The notes under the pieces: generated by a model | What the model was told of the DNA's origin: nothing | The model's database searches: none | Seen by the model: only the letters and a program-made list of their open reading frames with translations | DNA from: Rhodobacteraceae bacterium WD3A24 | GTDB taxonomy: Bacteria; Pseudomonadota; Alphaproteobacteria; Rhodobacterales; Rhodobacteraceae | Length of the DNA: 64,000 bases | Direction: 5' to 3' | Assembly (NCBI GenBank): GCA_002967695.1 | Contig: PUHN01000012.1 | Span: 1-64,000 of the forward strand | Shown here: one piece after another, positions 1-6,589 of the stretch | How positions within the stretch are numbered: the stretch's first letter is position 1 | Layout of the letters: each line of letters begins with the position of its first letter | Position numbers and translations under genes: made by a program

Positions 1-561
1 GGCGGCGCCCCGCGCGCCTGGATCGAGGCGATCGAGACCGCGCTCGGCGCCGGCGGCCGGGGCGAACGGCGCGCGGCGGCGCGGCGGGCGGTGGCGTTGG
101 CGCGGGAGGCGGGCTGGTCGGAGGATCCGCGGCTTGCGTTTTCGCTGTTCGCGCTGGCGCGTCTCGCACAGCCCGGCGAGGGCGCGCAGGGGCTCGCCAT
201 GCTCGCGCAGGCCGGGGCGATCTATCGCGGGCAGCCCGACGCCGCGCTGCACGCCGCGCATGTCGAAATGCATCTGGCCGCGCACGCGCTGGCGCTGGGC
301 CGGCTGGAGACGGCCGGGCGTCTGGCCGCGCGCAATCTCGACATCGCCGCACGCACCGAAAGCGCGGGCCTGCTGGCCTCGCTGATGATGATCCGCGCCG
401 AGGTGCTGGAGCGGACCGGCCGCCCCGCCGAAGCGCGCGCGGTGCGGCTCGACAGTCTGGGCTGGGCGCGCTATGCCCTAGGCTCGGACAGGGCGGCGCG
501 CGAGAGGCTGGCGGAGATCGCCGCCCTCGCCCCGCCCCTGCAGCGCGCGGAGGCTGAATGA
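1..561 (+). CDS. Hypothetical protein, C-terminal part (5' end outside window)
   Basis: The frame is open from the first base of the window to the TGA at 559-561, so only the C-terminal ~186 residues are visible. The protein is almost entirely alpha-helical in composition (Ala, Leu, Arg, Glu) and has repeated A-G-R-L-E/A-A-R-like segments reminiscent of TPR-type helical repeats, but no diagnostic motif is seen. Its stop overlaps the ATG of the next small membrane protein (ATGA), and the vWA gene follows 4 bases later, so the three are probably co-transcribed. Function is not recognised; a scaffold role is only a guess. Confidence 0.6.
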   Translation, partial: GGAPRAWIEAIETALGAGGRGERRAAARRAVALAREAGWSEDPRLAFSLFALARLAQPGEGAQGLAMLAQAGAIYRGQPDAALHAAHVEMHLAAHALALGRLETAGRLAARNLDIAARTESAGLLASLMMIRAEVLERTGRPAEARAVRLDSLGWARYALGSDRAARERLAEIAALAPPLQRAEAE

Positions 562-722
562 TCGTGATCGCGGGCATGGTGCTGGGCGCCCTCTGGGGCG
601 CCTTCAGGGCCGCAAGGCGGGGCGGCAACCGCCTCGACATCGCACAGTATGCCGCCGTGCATGCGATCATTTTCGGCCTTGCCGGGCTGATGGTCACGAT
701 CGCGCTCGCGCGCATGGGGTGA
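558..722 (+). CDS. Small two-helix membrane protein (54 aa)
   Basis: ATG at 558 overlaps the stop of the preceding gene (ATGA). The 54-residue product has a hydrophobic N-terminal segment (residues 2-15), a short basic/polar loop (RAARRGGN, then LDIAQY) and a second hydrophobic helix (residues ~34-52). This matches small proteins commonly found next to the vWA gene in Rhodobacterales, which I recall sometimes being labelled apolipoprotein acyltransferase, a label the length does not support. It is translationally coupled to its neighbour and 4 bases from the vWA start. The function is unknown; the membrane location is inferred from hydrophobicity. Confidence 0.7.
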   Translation: MIVIAGMVLGALWGAFRAARRGGNRLDIAQYAAVHAIIFGLAGLMVTIALARMG

Positions 723-726
723 GGCG

Positions 727-1911
727 ATGTTCGCGCCGTTTTTCGTCAGCCTGCGCGACCACGCGGTGCCGGTTTCGCTGCGCGAATACCTCGCCTTCCT
801 CGCGGGCATACGCGCGGGGCTGGTCACCCATGATGTCGAGGGGTTCTATTATCTGGCCCGCGCGGCGATGGTTAAGGACGAGCGCCACATCGACCGTTTC
901 GACCGCGCCTTTGCCGCCAGTTTCGAGGGGCTCGAAGAACTGTCGGCGCAGGACGTCCTCGAGGCCGTTGATCTGCCGCGTGAGTGGCTCGAGAAGATGG
1001 CCGAAAAGCATCTCAGCGAGGCCGAGAAGGCCGAGATCGAGGCCATGGGCGGCTTCGAGGCCCTGATGGAGACGCTGCGCCGGCGGCTGGAGGAGCAGGA
1101 CAGCCGCCACCAGGGCGGCTCCAAATGGATCGGGACCGCGGGCACCTCGCCCTTCGGCGCCCATGGATACAACCCCGAGGGCGTGCGCATCGGCCAGTCG
1201 GAAAGCCGCCATCAGCGGGCGGTCAAGGTCTGGGACAGGCGCGAGTTCCGCAATCTCGACGACTCGGTCGAGCTGGGCACGCGCAACATCAAGGTGGCCC
1301 TCAAGCGGCTGCGCAAATGGGCGCGCGACGGCGCGCATGAGGAGCTCGACCTCGACGGCACGATCCGGTCGACCGCCGAGCAGGGCTATCTCGACGTCAG
1401 GACGCGCCCGGAGCGGCGCAACGCGGTCAAGGTGCTGCTGTTTCTCGATGTGGGCGGCTCGATGGACCCGCATATCCGCGTGGTCGAGGAGCTGTTCAGC
1501 GCCGCGCGCGCCGAATTCAAGCATCTCGAACACTGGTATTTCCACAACTGCCTCTATGAGGGCGTGTGGCGCGACAACCGCCGCCGGCGGGGGGCGCAGA
1601 CACCCACCCAGGAGCTTCTCAACACCTACGGGGCGGACTGGAAGTGCCTGTTCGTTGGCGACGCCAACATGAGCCCCTACGAGATCGCTTATCCCGGCGG
1701 CGCCAACGAACACTGGAACGAGGAGGCGGGCCATGTCTGGCTGCAGCGCGCCCGCGCGCAATGGCCCGATCACGTCTGGATCAACCCGACGCCGCGGCGC
1801 TACTGGGAGACGTCGCATTCGATCCGGCTTGTCCGCGAGATTTTCGAGGACCGCATGTATCCGATGACGCTGGAAGGCATCAGTGCCGCCGTGCGGGAGC
1901 TGGGCCGCTGA
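727..1911 (+). CDS. CoxE-like vWA-domain protein (COG3825 type)
   Basis: 394 residues. The C-terminal half carries a von Willebrand A-like fold with a degenerate MIDAS motif, DVGGSM near residue 240, followed by conserved stretches such as FHNCLYEGVW and VGDANMSPYEI. This arrangement is typical of the uncharacterised CoxE-like family. The N-terminal half is helical and charged. These proteins generally partner MoxR-type AAA ATPases in metal-centre or complex maturation, but no MoxR gene is in view; it may lie upstream of the window. Start at 727 follows the small membrane gene by 4 bases. Cytoplasmic, no signal peptide. The family call is solid, the client complex unknown. Confidence 0.88.
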   Translation: MFAPFFVSLRDHAVPVSLREYLAFLAGIRAGLVTHDVEGFYYLARAAMVKDERHIDRFDRAFAASFEGLEELSAQDVLEAVDLPREWLEKMAEKHLSEAEKAEIEAMGGFEALMETLRRRLEEQDSRHQGGSKWIGTAGTSPFGAHGYNPEGVRIGQSESRHQRAVKVWDRREFRNLDDSVELGTRNIKVALKRLRKWARDGAHEELDLDGTIRSTAEQGYLDVRTRPERRNAVKVLLFLDVGGSMDPHIRVVEELFSAARAEFKHLEHWYFHNCLYEGVWRDNRRRRGAQTPTQELLNTYGADWKCLFVGDANMSPYEIAYPGGANEHWNEEAGHVWLQRARAQWPDHVWINPTPRRYWETSHSIRLVREIFEDRMYPMTLEGISAAVRELGR

Positions 1912-1945
1912 CCCGCGCGCCCCGCGACACCCACAGGAGACGCAT

Positions 1946-2599
1946 ATGAGACGCCCCGTCCCGCTGGGACCGATGCCCACCGTGCCCAACGCTCCCATGC
2001 TGATCTGGCTGGTGGGGCTGACATGCGTGCCCGAGATCGTCCTGACCCTGAGCGAAAGCGGGCTGATCGGCCTCGACGGGCTGCGCCGGCAGGCCACGCT
2101 GTTCGGCGCATTCTGGACGGGGCTCTTTCGCGGGTGGGAGCCGCTCTTTCCCGGCCAGCATCTGACGATGTTTGTCACCTACGCGCTGCTCCATGGCGGG
2201 CTGATGCACCTGATCGGCAACATGATCGTCACGCTCGCGCTCGGCGGCATCGCGGTGGCCCGGCTGGGGCAGTGGGGCTTTCTGCTGCTCTATGTCCTCT
2301 CGGCCGTCGGCGGCGGGGCGGGGTTCGCGCTGCTCTCGGCTTCGGACACGCCGATGGTCGGTGCCTCGGGGGCGGTCTTCGGCCTGGCGGGGGCCTGGAA
2401 ATACTGGGAATGGCAGGCCCGCCGCGCCGCCCATGCCGACATGATGCCGCTGTGGCGCTCCCTCGCGGGGCTCGCATTGGTCAACGTCTTGTTGTGGCTG
2501 GCGCTGTCGGGCCTGCTGGCCTGGCAGGCGCATCTGGGCGGATTCGTCACGGGCTGGGTCTTTGCGGCAGCCGTGACCCCGCCCCTGCGGCGCCGCTGA
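1946..2599 (+). CDS. Rhomboid-family intramembrane serine protease
   Basis: 217 residues with about six hydrophobic helices. Rhomboid hallmarks are visible: an HGGLMHLIGNM segment near residue 90, the nucleophile motif GASGAVFG (Ser near 140) and the general-base His in AHLGGF near 196. These proteases cleave transmembrane helices inside the bilayer. I chose the ATG at 1946 because it has an AGGAGA ribosome site 6 bases upstream; an in-frame start at 1883 would overlap the vWA gene. The N-terminus is short and cytoplasmic. The substrate is unknown. It lies 34 bases after the vWA gene and may be read through from it. Confidence 0.9.
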   Translation: MRRPVPLGPMPTVPNAPMLIWLVGLTCVPEIVLTLSESGLIGLDGLRRQATLFGAFWTGLFRGWEPLFPGQHLTMFVTYALLHGGLMHLIGNMIVTLALGGIAVARLGQWGFLLLYVLSAVGGGAGFALLSASDTPMVGASGAVFGLAGAWKYWEWQARRAAHADMMPLWRSLAGLALVNVLLWLALSGLLAWQAHLGGFVTGWVFAAAVTPPLRRR

Positions 2600-2625
2600 G
2601 GGGCGGGCGCGCTTCTCTCCTCGGG

Positions 2626-2653
2626 TTGACGTTCCTTAGAACTGTTCTAAACT
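2626..2653 (+). promoter_or_regulatory. Promoter with ICE/Irr-like operator for the ZIP transporter
   Basis: TTGACG (2626-2631) and TAAACT (2648-2653), 16 bases apart, form a plausible sigma-70 promoter. Between them lies a perfect palindrome TTAGAAC-T-GTTCTAA (2636-2650), whose 6-3-6 core TTAGAA-N3-TTCTAA matches my memory of the iron control element bound by Irr in alphaproteobacteria. An operator between -35 and -10 would repress. Confidence 0.6.
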
Positions 2654-2682
2654 GACGGCGTCACAACATTAAGGCTCCGCGC

Positions 2683-3423
2683 ATGCTCGACAGCCCCGTC
2701 ATCCTCGTCTTCTTCGCCGCGCTGCTGACCGCGCTGGCGACCGGCCTCGGTGCGATCCCGCTGATCTGGGCGCGCTCGGTCGGCCGCGTCTGGCTGGGCG
2801 TGGGCAACGCCATCGCCGCGGGGCTGATGCTCGCGGCGTCCTTCAGCCTGGTCGAGGAAGGGTTCGGATACGACCCCGTGCGCACGCTGGCCGGGGTGGC
2901 CGTGGGGCTCGCCGGGATCATGGCCGCCAAGTATTTCCTCGACAGCGGGGGCGGCGAAAACGCCATCGCCGACGTCCAGGGCGCCGACGCGATCAAGATA
3001 TTTCTCATCATCGGCGTGATGACCGTCCATTCCGCGGCCGAGGGCATCGCCGTGGGCGTGGGCTACGGCGGCGGGCGCGAGCTGGGCGATTTCCTGACCG
3101 TGGCGATCGCGCTGCACAACGTGCCCGAGGGGCTGGCGATCTCGCTGGTGATGGTCCCGCGCGGGGCCGGCGTGCTCAAGGCGGCGTGGTGGAGCATCTT
3201 CTCCAGCCTGCCGCAGCCGCTGCTCGCGGTGCCGGCCTTCCTTTTCGTGCTGACTTTCCAGCCCTTTCTGCCCGTTGGCCTCGGCCTCGCGGCCGGCGCG
3301 ATGATCTGGATGATCTTCGCCGAGCTCATGCCCGACGCGACCAGGGACGCCTCGCCCGAGACCGCCGGCGCCGTCGTCACCTTTTCCTTCGCCGTGATGA
3401 TGGGGGTGACGCTGCTGCTCTAG
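2683..3423 (+). CDS. ZIP-family divalent metal transporter
   Basis: 246 residues, about eight hydrophobic helices, the usual size for bacterial ZupT-like ZIP proteins. Two metal-site helices are visible: VHSAAEG near residue 115 and LHNVPEG near residue 144, which together give the His/Asn/Glu binuclear site of the family. ZIP proteins import Zn, Fe or Mn into the cytoplasm. The operator at 2636-2650 sits in its promoter and points to iron- or heme-responsive control, so iron or manganese are reasonable cargoes; this is inference. The gene stands alone, followed by a 169-base gap. Confidence 0.88.
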   Translation: MLDSPVILVFFAALLTALATGLGAIPLIWARSVGRVWLGVGNAIAAGLMLAASFSLVEEGFGYDPVRTLAGVAVGLAGIMAAKYFLDSGGGENAIADVQGADAIKIFLIIGVMTVHSAAEGIAVGVGYGGGRELGDFLTVAIALHNVPEGLAISLVMVPRGAGVLKAAWWSIFSSLPQPLLAVPAFLFVLTFQPFLPVGLGLAAGAMIWMIFAELMPDATRDASPETAGAVVTFSFAVMMGVTLLL

Positions 3424-3592
3424 CCGGCCTGCCCTAGCGGCGCGGGATGCCCGCCCCGACCGCGCCGGCACCCCGCGCAGCCCCCTCGGCAGGCCCGGCC
3501 CGACGCAGCCAGGCCGACCGCCCAAATTCTGCCGAATTCTCCGGGCAGTAATGCGCTGTGGACGAGTCCGTCCCTGGCACCTGGGAGCAGAT

Positions 3593-4018
3593 ATGAGTGG
3601 CGTCTCTTCCTGCTGGCGCGCCGCGTTGTCGCGGATCTCGCACCGACTGAGGCGTGACGACGGCGCCGTGTCCGTCGAGGCCGTGCTTTGGCTGCCGGTC
3701 TTCATCGCCTTTTTCGCCCTTCTTGCGGACGCGACGCTGATCCTGTCGGGGCGCAATCAGGCGCTCAGGCTGATTCAGGATGCCAACCGGGGCCTGTCGG
3801 TGGGATATTTCCAGAGCGAAAGCGAGGCGGAAGCCTTCATTCGCGGCAGGCTGGACTCGCTGAGCCCGAACGCGACGATCGACAGCGTGGTGAACAACAG
3901 GATCATCACGACGAATGTGGTGATGCCGTCCTCGGACCTGATCGCCACCGGGCTGCTGGATGCCTTCGCCACGATCGATGTCCGGGTGGGCGCGCAACAC
4001 TACGCGGAGTTTCCCTGA
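3593..4018 (+). CDS. TadE-like pilus assembly protein
   Basis: 141 residues. A charged N-terminus ending in RRDDGAVSVEAV is followed by a single transmembrane helix (residues ~27-47) and an exported C-terminal domain. This is the TadE-like topology and motif (G-A/S-x-x-V-E-x-A/V). TadE proteins are pseudopilins or minor subunits of the Flp/Tad pilus. I chose ATG 3593 because a GGGAG ribosome site precedes it. The stop overlaps the next start (TGATG), so translation is coupled to the TadG-like gene. No Tad secretion ATPase is nearby, so the pair may serve a Tad apparatus encoded elsewhere. Confidence 0.8.
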   Translation: MSGVSSCWRAALSRISHRLRRDDGAVSVEAVLWLPVFIAFFALLADATLILSGRNQALRLIQDANRGLSVGYFQSESEAEAFIRGRLDSLSPNATIDSVVNNRIITTNVVMPSSDLIATGLLDAFATIDVRVGAQHYAEFP

Positions 4019-5391
4019 TGCCCCGGCAACACGCGCCCCGCACAGCCGCGCGCCGGGCCCGCTTCCGCGAGGCCGACCACGGCGCGATAACCTCGCTCGG
4101 CCTGTTTCTCGCGCTCGCGGTGTTCATGCTCGGCGGGCTCGCGCTCGACGTCGCAAACGTCTATTCGCAAAGGACACAGATTCAGGCCGCCGCCGATACG
4201 GCGGCGCATGCCGCGCTTGTCGCGCGTCACGGTGTCCGACCCGGAGAGTTCTCCTCCGAGTCGGAGGCGCGGAACACGGCGCTGGAGATCACCGCCTCGA
4301 ACCTGCCGACAGCGCGCCACGGCACGTCGCTGACAGCGGAGGATGTCGAATTCGGCCGCTGGAGCCCGGACGGCTCGATCCCGTGGTCCGAACGGTTCAC
4401 GCCCGAGCCGGGCGCCCGACAGGCGGTGCGGGTCCATACCCGCCGGATCGCGCAGCGCGCGAATTCGGTGCCCGCCTATCTCTTCGGCCTCATCGGGCTC
4501 GACCGGTGGAACGTCAACACAGCATCCGTCTTCGAGGTCTACCAGCCAGCCTGCCTGCGGGAGGGCTTCGTCGGCGAGAGCCGCGTCGATGTCGAAAGCA
4601 ACAACGAGTATCTGCGCGGGTTCTGCGTTCACTCGAACGCCTACGTGTCGATCAACCAGAACAACTACTTTGAAGACGGCACCATCGTCTCCATGCCCGA
4701 TCTGGACCGGCTGGAAATTCCCAACAGCGGTTTCGACAAGAACGAGGGGCTGGAAGCCGCCCTTCGCGAGGACACGATGGACATCCGCATCCTTCGCGAG
4801 ACCGGCACCATCACCGAGGCGCTCGAAGCCGGCGACGCGGATTATCTGCCCGACTACATCGACAGCCGCACGCCGGTGGCCCTGACGCTCGACGCCAACA
4901 ACAACGTGCTGACCGCCGACGACCTGGCCCCGGGATACATCTACGACATCGCCTGCTCCCGTTCGGGCGGGAGGATTTCCGTGCCCGGCGGCGAGATTGT
5001 CGAGGGTGTCGTCATCGTCACGGACTGCAATCTCGATCTCGGCTCGAACGCCCGGTTCGAGGACGTGGTCTTTTCGACCCGCAGCACGGATGCCAACTCC
5101 ATCTCGGGCGCCTCGCGCGTGACCTTCGGACGCAATGACGCCTGCGCGCCCGGCGGCGGGGCGCAGATCATCACGCAGGGCGGCATGAGCTTTCCCGCGA
5201 GCTTGGGCCTGTTCGGCGCGCAGCTCATCGCGCAGGGCGATGTGAGCTTTGCCGCCCGCGCCGACGGCATTCAGGGCGCCTCCATCGTGGCAGGCGGCGA
5301 AATCAACGGGACCAGCAATTCCACCATGGCGCGCTGCGGCACCGGCATGGAAGGAAACTTCACCGTCCCCTATTTCCGCATGGCGATGTAG
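4018..5391 (+). CDS. TadG-like protein (Tad/Flp pilus locus type)
   Basis: 457 residues. The N-terminus has the basic stretch and hydrophobic helix (residues ~25-50) followed by DVANVYSQRTQIQAAADTAA, the signature of TadG/TadE-like pilus-associated proteins. The rest is a large extracytoplasmic domain rich in Asn, Gly and beta-type segments with several Cys. The C-terminal part (from ~330) has repeating short strands (for example VSFAARADGIQGASIVAGG) suggestive of a beta-helix. It overlaps the TadE gene by one base and is presumably in the same transcript. Likely anchored in the inner membrane and projecting into the periplasm. Confidence 0.82.
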   Translation: MPRQHAPRTAARRARFREADHGAITSLGLFLALAVFMLGGLALDVANVYSQRTQIQAAADTAAHAALVARHGVRPGEFSSESEARNTALEITASNLPTARHGTSLTAEDVEFGRWSPDGSIPWSERFTPEPGARQAVRVHTRRIAQRANSVPAYLFGLIGLDRWNVNTASVFEVYQPACLREGFVGESRVDVESNNEYLRGFCVHSNAYVSINQNNYFEDGTIVSMPDLDRLEIPNSGFDKNEGLEAALREDTMDIRILRETGTITEALEAGDADYLPDYIDSRTPVALTLDANNNVLTADDLAPGYIYDIACSRSGGRISVPGGEIVEGVVIVTDCNLDLGSNARFEDVVFSTRSTDANSISGASRVTFGRNDACAPGGGAQIITQGGMSFPASLGLFGAQLIAQGDVSFAARADGIQGASIVAGGEINGTSNSTMARCGTGMEGNFTVPYFRMAM

Positions 5392-5483
5392 GCCCGGCCG
5401 GGCCGACTCCGCCTGCCCCATCGCATCCCTGTAGGCGGCGATCTGCCGGGAGTTGAGTATCCGTTTGCCGGTGCCGACACGCC

Positions 5484-5497
5484 TTCGTTACAACGAA
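5484..5497. promoter_or_regulatory. Palindrome TTCGTT-AC-AACGAA, candidate operator
   Basis: A 6-2-6 inverted repeat lies 55 bases upstream of the secreted-protein gene at 5552. It may be an operator. No matching regulator is recognised and no clear -35/-10 pair is visible around it. Confidence 0.3.
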
Positions 5498-5551
5498 CAC
5501 GGGTGGGGCACCCCGCTGCGCAGGCAGCGATAACTCGAAGGGAGAAACTCC

Positions 5552-6298
5552 ATGGGCACCGATATCCGCAGAACGGTGACAGCCGTCGGGCTGTCGCTCG
5601 CGGTCGCGACCGGCACCGCCGCGCTGAGCGTCCCGTTCACCGCGACACAGGCCGTCGCGGGCAATCATGACGATGGCGAGCGCGGCAATGGCGGCGGCCG
5701 CGGCAACGGCAATGGCGGCAGCCGCGGGGCAAGCGACGACAATCGCGGCAACGGCGGAAATCCGAACCCTGACCGGGGACGCCCCGACGACGCCGCCGGT
5801 TCCGCGGCCAATGGCCGGGACAACGGGTCCAACGGCCGGGGTGCGCTGGCGTCGGAGTTGCGCGGGCTCAACGCCGCCCATGCATCGCCGACCGCACTGG
5901 CAAACGCGTCGCCCGACAGCATGCCGGGCAAACTCAATACCTATCGAGAGGCCGCCGAAGAGACGCGTGAGACACAAGACGAACTCTTCGCCGCGATCAA
6001 TGAGTACGAATCCACCTACGGCGCGCCGGCGGAGGACTATGACGGAAAGACCGCCGCGGAACTCGCCACCGAACTCGACGCCTTTACCGACCAGCAGATC
6101 GCGGCCAATCCCGCCGAATACGAGGCGCTTCAGGATCAGTATGAGCAGGCCCTCGCGGCGGAACGGGTCGACGCCCTTTACGAACAGGCCGAGACCCTCG
6201 CGGCGGAAGAGGAAGAAGCCTTCACCGAACTCACCGGCGATCGCGAGCTTTCGGAGGAAGCGCTCGCCGAACTGCACGGCCTGCTCGGAATGAACTGA
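5552..6298 (+). CDS. Secreted Gly/Asn-rich protein of unknown function
   Basis: 248 residues. An N-terminal Sec-type signal peptide (residues 1-~36, ending in a TQAVAG-like cleavage region) is followed by a low-complexity tract rich in Gly, Asn, Arg and Asp (residues ~37-95) and then a helical, strongly acidic C-terminal domain (residues ~100-248) with likely coiled-coil character. A GAAGGGAG ribosome site precedes the ATG. It stands alone between two intergenic gaps. The disordered tract plus helical domain suggests an extracellular or periplasmic structural protein, but no family is recognised. Confidence 0.75.
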   Translation: MGTDIRRTVTAVGLSLAVATGTAALSVPFTATQAVAGNHDDGERGNGGGRGNGNGGSRGASDDNRGNGGNPNPDRGRPDDAAGSAANGRDNGSNGRGALASELRGLNAAHASPTALANASPDSMPGKLNTYREAAEETRETQDELFAAINEYESTYGAPAEDYDGKTAAELATELDAFTDQQIAANPAEYEALQDQYEQALAAERVDALYEQAETLAAEEEEAFTELTGDRELSEEALAELHGLLGMN

Positions 6299-6424
6299 CC
6301 CGACTGCACCGGGGAGGGGCGCGGTCGCGGCAAGGCGCCCGCGTTCGGCGCTCTGCCCCCGTCGCCCTCCTCGGCTACCGGGCAACAGGCACAGGCAGCC
6401 TTTTCAGGGCCGGCCGTGCTGACG

Positions 6425-6455
6425 GGCGATCCGGGCGCACGACGCCCGGATCGCC
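6425..6455 (+). terminator. Strong hairpin, candidate terminator
   Basis: Perfect 13-bp stem GGCGATCCGGGCG / CGCCCGGATCGCC with a 5-base loop, 127 bases after the stop at 6298 and before the ATPase gene. No U-tract follows, so it may be a processing site or a weak terminator. The rest of 6299-6589 shows no gene. Confidence 0.45.
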
Positions 6456-6589
6456 GCATTCACATCCCGCGCCCGCCTGACGCACACCGCCTTTGACGGG
6501 CCGCGCGGAGGTGATGACGAAAATTCAGGGCCGCCAACGGGCTGCGGCCGGGAGCGCGATGGCCTAAAAGGGACGGCGGGAGGAATCGC

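Noticed and set aside
2631-2647. Possible alphaproteobacterial LexA box (GTTC-N7-GTTC) before the ZIP gene
   Set aside because: The two GTTC elements are 9 bases apart, not 7; the palindrome TTAGAA-N3-TTCTAA explains the sequence better.
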